Assembly: GCA_009667805.1 (NCBI GenBank)
Contig: CM019065.1
Span: 21,727,822 to 21,791,821 of the forward strand
DNA from: Leptobrachium leishanense
Taxonomy: Eukaryota; Chordata; Amphibia; Anura; Megophryidae
DNA length: 64,000 nucleotides
Direction: 5' to 3'
Shown: piece after piece, positions 13,079 through 22,837 of the stretch
Numbering within the stretch: the first letter of the stretch is position 1
How the letters are laid out: every line of letters begins with the position of its first letter
Position numbers and translations under genes: made by a program
The notes under the pieces: model-generated
What the model saw: the letters and a program-made list of their open reading frames with translations, nothing else
What the model was told of the DNA's origin: nothing
The model's database searches: none

Positions 13079-13801
13079 TGTATGTGTGGAACCGGTGGAG
13101 GACTCGAGGCCGATGTAGGTGAGTATGTGCTCTACACACACACACCCTGCTTGCTCGGCCGGTATCCAAGCTTAGGCGAGCCCCCGGCTTGGCTTGGGCC
13201 TCGAGGCCCTGCCGAGCCGGGGACTCGCCTGAGCATGGAGGCCGGTCGAGTTGCATGCTCGGGCGTGCTCCAGGCTCAGGTGAGTCCCCGGCTCGGCTGG
13301 CCTCTAGGCCCACGCCAAGCCGGGGGCTCGCCTAAGCTTGGATGCCAGCCGAGCTACTTGCTTGGTCGGCATCCAGGCTCAGACGAGCCCCCGGCTTGGC
13401 TTGGGCCTAGAGGCCCAGCCGAGCCGGGGACTCACCTAAGCATGGAGGCAGGCCAAGTTGCCTGCTCGGCGCGTCTCCAGGCTCAGGCGAGTCCCCGGCT
13501 CTGCTGGGCCTCTAGGCCCAAGCCGGGGGCTCACCTAAGCTTGGATACCGGCCGAGCAAGAAGGGTGGGTGTGGAGAGCACATACTCACCTACATTAGCC
13601 CTGAGCTCCAGCGGTGACTGTCCTCCGGCTGTCGCAGGCTGCTCGGCCGGCCTCCAGGCTCAGGCGAGCCCCCGGCTTGGCTTGGGCCTACCGGCCCAGC
13701 CGAGCCGGGGGCTCGCCTAAGCCTGGAGGCCGGCCGAGCAGCCTGCGACAGCCACCGCTGGAGCTCCGGGCCAATGTAGGGGGATGTTGCCTACACATAC
13801 T

Positions 13802-13998
13802 CACCTACATCGGCCCTTAGCTCCTCCAGCGATGGCAGTCCCGCTTCCAGTGTCCTCTCTCCGTTGGTCGCCGGTATGACGTCACGAAAGCCTTTGACCC
13901 CGGGGGTCAAAGGCTTTCTTGACGTCATACCGGCGACCAACGGAGAGAGAGAGGATGCTGGAAGCGGGACTGCCATCACTGGAGGGCCGATGTAGGTG
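13802..13998. repeat. ~197-bp near-perfect palindrome, copy 2
   Basis: This is the same sequence as the palindrome at 12871-13078, centred near 13902 (GACCCCGGGGGTC). The right arm has a small deletion near 13980. The two copies are about 930 bp apart. Confidence 0.9.
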
Positions 13999-14533
13999 AG
14001 TATGTGCTCTCCACACCCACCCTGCTTGCTCGGCCGGTATCCAAGCTTAGGCGAGCCCCCGGCTTGGCCTGGGCCAATAGGCCCAGCCGAGCCGGTGACT
14101 CACCTAAGCATGGAGGTCGGCCGAAATGCCTGCTCGGGCGTCCTCCAGGCTCAGGCGAGTCCACGGCTTGGCTGGGCCTCTAGGCCCGAGCCAAGCCGGG
14201 GGCTCGCCTAAGCTTGGATGCTGGCCGAGCTACTTGCTTGCCCGGCATCCAGGCTAAGGTGAGCCCCCGGCTTGGCCTGGGCCTGGAGGCCCAGCCGAGC
14301 CGGGGGCTCACCTGAGCATAGAGGCCGGCCGAGTTGGCTGCTCGGGCATCCTCCAGGCTCAGGCGAGTCCACGGCTCGGCTGGGACTCTAGGCCCAAGCC
14401 AAGCCGGGGGCTCGCCTAAGCTTGGATGCCGGCCGAGCTACTTGCTTGGCTGGCATCCTGGCTAAGGCGAGCCCCCGGCTTGGCCTGGGCCTAGAGGCCC
14501 AGCCGAGCCGGGGGCTTGCCTGAGCCTGGATGC

Positions 14534-14609
14534 CGGCCATACACACACACACACACACACTGTAACAACCATATATGTGTATGTGTGTGTATATATATCC
14601 ACATGGGGT

Positions 14610-14644
<35 letters not shown>

Positions 14645-14655
14645 CACGGACTGCA
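14534..14655. repeat. Microsatellite cluster (AC, TG, TA runs)
   Basis: An (AC)n run at 14535-14559 is followed by TG-rich and TA-rich runs to about 14655. CTGTAAC (14559 on) and GTTACAG (14608 on) form a small inverted repeat around the middle. Confidence 0.9.
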
Positions 14656-14696
14656 CGGGGTGCTGTGACGGTTGGAATGCGCTCGCAGCTGGGTGC

Positions 14697-14805
14697 GCGC
14701 GCGCCACCCGCCGCAGCACGCCCAAAGCGTCCTACAGAGGTTTGCTGCGCGTGCATCCAACCTCCGTTGGACGCTTTGGGCGTGCTGCGGCAGGTGGCGC
14801 GCTCG
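14697..14805. repeat. Foldback, GC-rich
   Basis: The arm at 14700-14732 (CGCGCCACCCGCCGCAGC...) is inverted at 14769-14801. A ~36-bp spacer contains CCTCCGTTGG. It is another hairpin inside the Helitron-like unit. Confidence 0.8.
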
Positions 14806-14899
14806 CACCCGGCTGCGCGCGCATGCAACCGCAACAGCCTGTTACGGAGGTTGCCACCCGCCTCCCGCCGCAGGACCACCAATGTTGGATGGGCGCAAA

Positions 14900-15475
14900 A
14901 ACAGCCCAGAGCCCAGCACCGAGCCCAGCACCGAGCCCAGCACCTGAGCCCCTGAGCCCAGCGCCTGAGCGCCGAGCCCAGCGCCTGAGCACCGAGCCCA
15001 GTGCCTGAGCGCCAGGCCCAGCGCCTGAGCGCTGAGCCCAGCACCGTGCCCAGCGCCTTAGCGCCTGAGCCCAGCGCCTTAGCGCCTGAGCCCAGCGCCT
15101 GAGCGCAGAGCCCAGCGCCTGAGCGCTGAGCCCAGCGCCTGAGCGCTGAGCCTGAGCCCAGCGCCTGAGCCCAGCGCCTGAGCCCAGCGCCTTAGCGCCT
15201 GAGCCCAGCGCCTGAGCCCAGCACCTGAGCGCCTGAGCCCAGCACCTGAGCCCAGCGCCTGAGCCCAGTGCCTGAGCGCAGAGCCCAGCGCCTGAGCCCA
15301 GCGCCTGAGGGCAGAGCCCAGTGCCTGAGCGCAGAGCCCAGCGCCTGAGCGCTGAGCCCAGCACCTGAGCCCAGCGCCAGAGCCAAGTGCCTGAGCGCAG
15401 AGCCCAGCGCCTGAGCGCTGAGCCCAGCACCTGAGCCCAGCGCCTGAGCCCAGTACCTGAACACAGCCCAGCGCC
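14900..15475. repeat. Minisatellite of CCCAGCGCCTGAG words
   Basis: Irregular tandem repetition of CCCAGCGCCTGAG, with 8-bp and 13-bp spacer variants such as CGCTGAG and CGCAGAG. Long reading frames on either strand are periodic artefacts. Confidence 0.9.
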
Positions 15476-16400
15476 GAGCAGAGCACAGAGCACAGAGCAG
15501 AGCGCCAAGCAGAGCACAATAGATGGCACAGAGCAGAGCACAACCCATTAAAGGCACAGAGCAGAGCACAATAAACGGCACAGAGCCGAGCACAATAAAC
15601 GCTACAGAGCCGAGCACAGCACAATAGACTGCACAGAGCCGAGCACAATAAACTCCACAGAGCCGAGCACGGCACAATAGACTGCACAGAGCCAAGCACA
15701 ATAAATGTCACAGAGCCGAGCACAACAGAATAAACGCCACAGAGCCGAGCACAATAAACGCCACAGAGCTGAGCACAATAAACGCCACAGAGCCGAGCAC
15801 AATAAACGCCACAGAGCCGAGCACAATAAACGCCACAGAGCCGAGCACAATAAACGCCACAGAGCACAGCACAATAGACGGCACAGAGCCGAGCACAATA
15901 AACGCCACAGAGCCGAGCACAATAAAACGCCACAGAGCCGAGCACAATAAACGCCACAGAGCACAGCACAATAAACGCCACAGAGCACAGCACAATAGAC
16001 GGCACAGAGCCGAGCACAATAAACGGCACAGAGCACAGCACAATATACGGCACAGAGCACAGCACAGTATACGGCACAGAGCACAGCACAATAAACGGCA
16101 CAGCCAATCACAGCACAATAAACAGCGCCGAGCACAGAACCAAGCACAACACAATAAACGGCGCAGAGCACAATAAAAGCAGAGCACAATATACGGCACG
16201 GAGCAGAGCACAGAGCCGATGTGCAGAGCCCAGCACAGAGCCGAGCAAAACAGAATAAACGCCACAGAGCCGAGCACAATAAAAACGCCACAGAGCCGAG
16301 CACAGTACAATAGACGGCACAGAGCCGAGCACAACAGAATAAATGGCAGAGCCGAGCACAGAGCCAAACACAGCACAATAAACGGCACCGAGCACAGAAC
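15476..16400. repeat. 24-bp minisatellite
   Basis: The basic unit is CACAGAGCCGAGCACAATAAACGC (24 bp), cleanest at 15705-15950 and degenerating towards both ends. A multiple-of-three period keeps frames open on both strands, giving Cys/Leu/Val-rich minus-strand frames that I do not regard as genes. Confidence 0.9.
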
Positions 16401-16430
16401 CATGCACAACGCACCACACTTATCAATAGA

Positions 16431-16458
16431 CTGCCCTCTGGGCAGGCTTTACACCTAG
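16431..16458 (+). terminator. Helitron-type 3' hairpin and CTAG end
   Basis: CTGCCC-TCT-GGGCAG (16431-16445) forms a perfect 6-bp stem. Nine bases later comes CTAG (16455-16458), then the host T. Hairpin, ~10-nt gap and CTRR is the known Helitron termination signal. Confidence 0.75.
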
Positions 16459-16495
16459 TATCACATAAAGACATTTTATCGTCTCTGATCATGTC
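16459..16495 (-). mobile_element. Right flank of the LTR-like element split by the Helitron
   Basis: TATCACATAAAGACATTTTA and the following bases match the reverse complement of about 37035-37075, directly continuing the homology that stops at 2471. Homology ends near 16495, so this copy lost its last ~180 bp or was hit by another element there. Confidence 0.7.
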
Positions 16496-17345
16496 ACGTT
16501 CGGTGACTTTTCGTTCTCTTCAATTCGGTTCCTTTTGCCGATCCCATTTCAGTGACCCTGCGGTGTATTCAGCAAACACCACAGGGTCCCCTAATTGCAG
16601 GGAAAAGCTACTGCAAACCCAATGAAAACGAACCGCAAAACCCAGCGAATGCACGCCGAAATCCTTCAAAAACATCTGGATTAACCTGCCGAAAATCACG
16701 GAAAAACCCGCGCTGGAGCCGATCACCCGCAGCAAAGCTGCCGGAAAAAGCCGAGACCGCAGACAGAGTGAAATGAATAAATTAGGAAAACAGTTTGCAT
16801 GAATGTTTGAAAAGTGAAACGCTGTTCGCAAGCAAAATACTGAGCGAAAATGTCTGAAATTTACATATGAGGTCCAGGGAATGATAATAAAAAGGGCTGT
16901 TAAGGAAAAAATAAATAAACTTAAAAAAAAAAATCAGACTTTTAAAAAAAAAAAATTAAGAAAAATGTTTAAAATATCCTAAAAAATCTATAAATAAAGA
17001 GACTCTTTACTGCAGAATTTTATAATGAACGGTTTATTAGATATTGAATTAAAACAGGAATATTTTTAACATTGAAGCCTATGGTATTCTCCTGAATAAA
17101 TTTGCCGAATTAAACCACCGAATGGCAGGGCATTTCGGGAACCTTTCACTGCTGATTTGTGATCTCTGAATAGCCGAAGCAGTGCTTTTTCATGGGGTTT
17201 TCACTGCCATCGAACAGGCACCGAACAGGCACCGTATGTTCAGGCAATTCGCAGGATTTGGCAAATTGCCTGCTCTCTGGATAGCCGAATGGCCAGGAAA
17301 GGTAACCGAATGCTGATTTTCAGCATTCGGTTACCTTTCTCAAGC
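16496..17345. repeat. Interspersed foldback-type repeat (family also near 25.3-26.1 kb and 45.35-45.68 kb)
   Basis: Words such as GGCAGGGCATTT, CTCTGAATAG, TTTCACTGCCATC and GGCAATTCGC recur near 25670-25960 and 45490-45640. The right end carries a palindrome, CCGAATGCTGA/TCAGCATTCGG, at about 17308-17335. No coding sequence is seen. The family is not identified. Confidence 0.55.
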
Positions 17346-17830
17346 AATTCAGATCTCTTTCAATAACCCTGAGAGTGTCTGTGTTATGTGTAAATTTGAT
17401 ATTGTTATTCTCTACGTTTATATGTTACTTTAATTCTCGCTAATCGTTTTATCAGACTGTTGTGTTTTTGTGCTGTTATCTACTTTATTCATGTTCACTT
17501 TGAATGCAATCTGCCCTATTGTTTCATGTCTGGAGATTAAAACTAGGGTTATAGCTGGAAGCGGCAGATTACCAGGGCGGCACAAGAGTGTCATCTTCCA
17601 TTGGTCTCCAGGTCCCTCTTTGCAGTGTTTGTATTTGCTTCATATGTTTCATTAAAGTCAGTCTGTCTGTCTGTTTTACCCCAAAACCAAGTGATATCTC
17701 ATGTCTGTGGAATGCTATAACCGATCATTCATTGTTCCTGTCCTTAAGAGTAGGAGACGGCATGCAAGATTGCTGGTGAGAGATTGTATGTTCTGCGAGC
17801 TAGCTGATCTAACCCTGTTGGGGTGCTGAG
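17346..17830. other. Unclassified sequence, 485 bp
   Basis: I see no gene and no terminal repeats. GTCTGTCTGTCTG is a short simple repeat near 17660. The last 8 bp (GTGCTGAG) are the target duplicated by the hAT insertion to the right. Confidence 0.4.
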
Positions 17831-20474
17831 TAGTGATGGGCCGAACACCCCCATGTTCGGTTCGCATTCGTACATGAACATTTGAAAAAGTTCGAATTCG
17901 AAAGCGAACGCGAACACGATTCAAACTCAATGCAAGTCAATAAGACTCGAACATTCGAATTTTAGAGTGTCCTCCAAGAGGGCATATATGCAAGATATTG
18001 GCCATAAAAGGTGTTTGGGGGTCCGGGTAGTGCCCTGGGGAAAGGAAACAAGGAAAAAAAGCTTAAAAAAAAAGGTTTTTAACCCTTTCGCTGCTGAGGC
18101 TTTTCCCGCCTCTGTGCTGAGGTCATTTTTACCGGTTTTGCTCATCATGTTTAAACGTGTTTTGAAGGCTTATTTTAGTATATGACCCAGACATATTATA
18201 TATCATTCTTTCCGTCAGACTCGGCAGATTCATAATATGTCATTATTATATGTATACGTCATGACCTGTCTGTATATTATAACAAAAAATGCAATAAAAT
18301 ATGATTTTTCAATAATTTACAACGTGTAAAGTGGTTTTTTTCACATTTTTACATGCGAGCAATTGCGGTTATATTTTGTATGGGGTGTGCTTGTTAAAAA
18401 AATAAGAGAGGTGGTTCTGTTACATTTTTTTTTGGGGAAAATTACACGATTTTTAACAAATGCACCGCATACAAAAATCGTTAGTGCAGCATCATTGTTC
18501 ACATTATAATTGAAATGGGAACAATATTGCTGCATTAACAAACCAAAAAAAAGAAAAAAAAAATTGTTTATTTTTTTTTATATTTTTTTTAATTTATTTT
18601 TATTTTTCATTTTTATTTTTTTTACTAACTTTTTTTCACAGTAGTGTTTTGTATCGTTGGAACGGCCATGCTCTGGCCGATCCAACGATACCAAACTTTA
18701 ACCCCTAGCTGCCACGGATCGGGAGATAGGGGGTTTATTGAAACCCACTATCTCCACCATTGGTGGCAGCTAGGTGTTAACTCCAGGACTGGCGTCATCG
18801 TGCTATGCACGATGACACCAGTCCTCAGGGGGAGTTCCCGGAGGCTTGGCCGACATCCAAGATGTCGGCCAGCTCCGGGAAAGGATCACGAACCGGCGCT
18901 TTTCAGCGCCGATTCGTGATCCGGCTCCCCAGGGGTTAATGCCAGGTACCATTTGGAAGGGCAGGCTGTGCCCTTCCAAATGGTGCCTGGGTTAACCACC
19001 GCAACGCCGCCGATCGGGAGGGAGAGAGGTCCGAAGGACCTCCCCCCTCCCTTTCAGGTGCCTCCTCCGCACATGCGGGGGGGCGCCTGAATTAGGTGTC
19101 ATCGCGCCGCCGCGATGACACCTAATTTCACCGGCGGCGGTTCCTGGTGCTGGGCTGACATCGAGGATGTCAGCCCGCACCGGGGGGGCCAGCGATCGGC
19201 CCGAACTCGGCCGAACGCTGACCCCAAAGTGAGGACGCGCTGAGCTCGTCCTCCGCACGCAACGTGACATGTGGTTGGACGCGCTGAGCGCGCCCTCCAC
19301 ATGGAACTGGTTAAAGGAACAGTGATTTTTACATGACATAAAGGTTAAGAATAAAAACGAAAAATTCCTTCAAATATCATGCCTAGGAGGTCCCCATTAC
19401 CTGCCTGTGAAGTGACGGATTTGTAGGATGTATAGAAACATTTAAAAAGAAAAAAATGACATTTCAAATGATGGTAAATGGTTTTCCTTAAATCTATTCA
19501 TAAACAACTGCTTGGGGCGGCAGCCTGTATGAAAAGAGAAGACATTTTAGGACATACAGAACAAGTTTAGTGATTTTTTGGCTAAATTATGGTGAAACTG
19601 ATGCAGGCTTTGGAAGAAAGTAACAACAGGTGCATTAAAATTGGACCTTTGGTGCCAGCTAGTGCCTTCACACCGTAACCCCTCTGAGATATTGTGGAAG
19701 AGTGCAGTGGTGGACCCTGCTGTCAAATATTACAATGATATGAATCTGGTACACTCGTCAGTGCACCCAAATATTGGGCCTTTGGTGCCAGCTAGTGCCT
19801 TCACACAGTAACCCCTCTAAGTTATTGTGGAAGAGTGCAGGGGGGGACCCTGCCATCAAATATTAAAATGATATGATTCTGGTACACGTGTCAGTGTCAG
19901 TGCACCCAAATATTGGTCCTTTGGTGCCAGCTAGTGCCTTCACACCATAACCCCTCTGATGTAATGTTTTCTAGAAATCTGCTACAACTCAGTGATACAC
20001 CCTGATAGCTGGCAGTGCCAAGACACAGATTCAAATTCCCAGAACTCTGGTATAACTCAGTGATACACCCTGATAGCTGGCAGTGCCAAGACACAGATTC
20101 AAATTCCCAGAACTCTGGTATAACTCAGTGATACACCCTGATATGCAACAATCTCCTCTCCTCTCTGATTCACTCCTGCAACACACACGCTGGGGCTGCG
20201 GGGGAAGCCTTATATAGTGTGCTGCGGGACTTAGCTCTATGAGCCCATGATGGGGCAAAATTTGCCCAATCAGGACTCTGAGCCCTGATTGGCATAGTCT
20301 TGCACCTGTCTTGCACCTGACCTGTAGTCAGGTGCAAGGCTGTAGCCAATTACAAGCTTCAGGACAGTGGAAAAGTGCATTGTGGGCGAACATAAACTGA
20401 ACACGCGGAAATGTTCGCTGTTCGACGAACAGTTGAACGGCCAATGTTCGATGCGAACCACCAGCCCATCTCTA
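17831..20474 (+). mobile_element. Non-autonomous hAT element A
   Basis: The 8-bp target duplication GTGCTGAG (17823-17830 and 20475-20482) is exact. Termini are TAGTGATGGGCCGAAC and, inverted on the right, TAGAGATGGGCTGG. It shares its left ~250 bp and its subterminal tandem motifs (ACTCTGGTATAACTCAGTG, three copies at 19980-20140) with the transposase-bearing copies at 26697-44091 and 55773 onwards, but lacks transposase, so it is an internal-deletion derivative. A piggyBac-like element sits inside it. Confidence 0.9.
18083..19310 (+). mobile_element. Non-autonomous piggyBac-like element, copy 2
   Basis: TTAA at 18079-18082 and 19311-19314. The left end is CCCTTTCGCTGCTGAGG; the right end (GGAACTGG) has diverged. 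The hairpin chain matches copy 1. The related hAT at 55773 has a single TTAA at 56017-56020 in the equivalent context, an empty site that confirms the boundaries. Confidence 0.9.
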
Positions 20475-20482
20475 GTGCTGAG

Positions 20483-21018
20483 ATCAGTTACAAATACATA
20501 AAGGAAAAACATCAATGACACTGCCTGCATTGTCTCCACAAAAGAACAGGACAGACATTTATGTTTTCACTTTCACAGTTTTATAAGATTAGCCTTTTTA
20601 TAATGTTTATGTAGAGCTGTCATATATGTGGAACCAACTGGTGGAGACCACTTGACTGGAAGCTGAAAAAGAAACATAACACATACAATTTGTCTGTGAT
20701 TATATAATTTGTTATGTTATTGTAAGGCAACATCTAGGAAAAAGCACATTTTCTTTGTGTCGGGTAAAAGCCAAACGACTCATATTTAATGAGTGATGCT
20801 TTGAACAAATGAAAATGACATTCACTTAACATATAGGAGCGGGCAAAATCTACAATAAAGACTCTTTCTAGGTGGTGAGTTGTGCTGTTATTTCTGCCTT
20901 ACTTGAATCATATTCAATACGTAGCATATGATTAGAAAGAAAATACAATAATAAGACTGGCCAATTTATGGATGAATGATGCACATTTTGGCTCATATGT
21001 GATGAAAGTAAAGCTTAC
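20483..21018. other. V2R intron sequence downstream of exon 3
   Basis: AT-rich single-copy-looking sequence. I looked for the next V2R exon on the minus strand and found no convincing reading frame with splice sites. Confidence 0.4.
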
Positions 21019-21849
21019 CTGCCATGGCTTGAAATCCTTAATATCTGCACATAATCGTTTGGAAAACGGACCTTCTCCTTTTTTGCAGTTATTCATAGTT
21101 CTTAAAGCGTTGGCCAAGACAAGGACTGCAGTGTATATGCTATATGTCCATCTTAACTGAGAAACATCATTGTAGGCATTTTGGAGGTTTTCTAGGCTTT
21201 CTGATCCAGTGCATTCTTTCACGTTTGTGTCCAAAGATCCCATTTCATTTTTGTCACTAATGAACCTGCAATTGAATGCTGTCTCCCAAAAAATCGTTAT
21301 CCAGGCTCCTCCCAAGGACATGTAGGGATTGATTGTTTTAAGGAATTGTTTAAGTCCAGGTATTGTCCCACTTTGGATAGCTAGACCTATTGTACCAGAC
21401 AGAAGAGTCGAAAACTTGTCCAAAGAGAATGCGGTTGATGTAGACCACCCTGCATTTGCAACAAATGTTTTTCCTGTAACATTCTGTTTTGCCATCTCAT
21501 TCAATATGGGTACTACGTCATAGATGGCGGCATAAATAACCACAATCTCAGCCGTTGATGTCTTTATCATCTTAACAATATGAGGAGCATTGCGGTCTGG
21601 ATAACTTATCAGAATCTTCTCATTGAACGCCACACATGCTCCGGCTTTGACTATCTCTTGTTGAATAATCTGAATTCCCACTTGTCCAAAGTCATTGTCC
21701 GAAGCGACTAACCCAACCCAAGTCCAACGTAAATGTACCACTAGATCTGCAAGTCCTTTAGACTGAAATACATCACTTGGAACAGTCCTAAGGAAGGAGG
21801 GAAACCTGATGTGGTCACTGAGGATGGCACTGGTTGAATGATGGCTGAT
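21019..21849 (-). CDS. Vomeronasal type-2 receptor, exon 3 (ligand-binding domain)
   Basis: This 831-bp exon encodes 277 residues in phase 0. It opens after a CAG acceptor (ISHHSTSAILSDHIRFPSF...) and closes at KDFKPWQ with a GTAAGC donor. Family landmarks include RTVPSD, the WTWVGLVASDNDFG strand-loop, GTIGLAI, FWETAFNCRF, and CTGSESL followed by LRWTYSIYTAV. These belong to the ANF-receptor/Venus-flytrap fold of class C GPCRs of the V2R type, which bind peptides or amino acids at the surface of vomeronasal neurons. There are no stops or frameshifts. The phase fits exon 2 at 44667-44958. A calcium-sensing or taste T1R receptor is less likely given the V2R-like exon layout and wording. The downstream cysteine-rich and 7TM exons are not in the window. 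Confidence 0.92.
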
Positions 21850-22502
21850 CTGTTGATACAGTAAAGCTAGGTTTAAAACAACATATGGAACAGGCTGGAT
21901 ACGTCTGGTCCACGCAACCATTCTGTTATGGAATAGGTGCAAAACCATTTTTTCTGTACATGTATATTTGTTGAATTTCCCAACTGGTCATTTTTTGCTG
22001 CTGTCCTTTTTCCATGTTTTTCTTTTTATCCCAGAGTGGAATTGTCCCTATGAAGGTATAAAACTAAACCCAGAAGTCTCTTTCATGACTGAAAAGCAGC
22101 ATGAGCATATGTAGTTGCTTAAATAACTGCTTGGATTCATTAGGTAGGACTCACCCGACCAGGGGTGCCGTGACGTGGCAGATGAGCTTACACTTTAATG
22201 GCCTTTCAAGTAATTTTAAACCACTGATTGCGTTTTATTTCACATGGAGCTACAGGAGTGAGCGCAAATGACAACATTTTTTCTAGTCATGTTTTATACA
22301 TGGAACAGGCCGGATACTTCTGGTCCGCGCGGCCGCCCTGTAAGGGAATAGGTGCAAAACCTTTTTGCTGTACATATAAAACAAAATATGGTTTTATATC
22401 ACAGTGATTCAACCCTTTGAGTCTCCTCTAGTTTATTTGTCTGATAGAAACCTCATTATTAGTCGAGCAATAAATGTCTTGGGTAAGAAAATGCTTACAC
22501 TC
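21850..22502. other. V2R intron 2, exon-proximal part with a local duplication
   Basis: About 85 bp at 21885-21970 (TGGAACAGGCTGGATACGTC...AATAGGTGCAAAACC) recur in direct orientation at about 22300-22385. The second copy matches the intron just upstream of exon 3. No gene is seen. Confidence 0.6.
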
Positions 22503-22837
22503 TAAGGCTAGCGTCAGACGAACGCAGTGATCCCGTCTGTGTCGCCGCACAGGTTAACGTCCATCTTAGCATTGATTTGTGATTAATAGAGACCAACACA
22601 CAAAGTATGTGCACCCTGAAGTGCGCACACACCACACAGGTGGCAACGGACGCCATTCGGGCCTCGACGTAAAAGTGCTACAACGGATGCCCAGAGTGCG
22701 CCACGTCTGCTTAGTGGCCTGTGTGCGTGATGATGCAACATCAGACGCAGCGCATTTGCGACGTCCATCACATTGACGCTCAGAAGTTTTTTTGGTCTGG
22801 CTGACTGTACCTGTCATTTAGTTTCAATTAATTTTGT

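Larger units (their letters stand above)
12851..14530. repeat. Diverged relatives of the 214-bp satellite with large palindromes
   Basis: Units here keep the CCCCGGCTTGG and AGCCGAGCCGGGG cores of the main satellite. The outer parts differ (GCTTGCTCGGCCGG, AAGCTTAGGCGAG), and two ~200-bp palindromes are interspersed. It reads as an edge domain of the same array that diverged separately. Confidence 0.85.
2472..16458 (+). mobile_element. Giant non-autonomous Helitron-like element made of satellite DNA
   Basis: The left end is TCTATATAATAAAAC preceded by A (2471). The right end is CTAG (16455-16458) followed by T (16459), and CTAG is preceded by a 6-bp-stem, 3-nt-loop hairpin at 16431-16445. 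TC...hairpin-CTRR between A and T is the Helitron structure. The sequence left of 2472 and right of 16458 joins into one contiguous match to the second LTR-like copy near 37030-37140, so the whole ~14 kb entered as one unit. No Rep/helicase gene is present. The contents are almost entirely tandem and palindromic repeats. Confidence 0.75.

Noticed and set aside
14388..15044. 218-codon minus-strand frame
   Set aside because: Spans microsatellite, foldback and minisatellite; no coherent protein.
15705..15950. Regular 24-bp repeats resembling a CRISPR array
   Set aside because: No variable spacers; head-to-tail minisatellite in a vertebrate genome.
15079..16492. Long minus-strand reading frames (233-342 codons) rich in Cys/Leu/Val that look like membrane proteins
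   Set aside because: They are translations of the 24-bp and CCCAGCGCCTGAG minisatellites, whose periods keep frames open; composition is pure repeat and several frames overlap each other.
20932..21948. Taking the whole 338-codon open frame as a single-exon gene
   Set aside because: V2R homology stops at 21019 and 21849 exactly at splice consensus sites; the outer codons are intron read-through.
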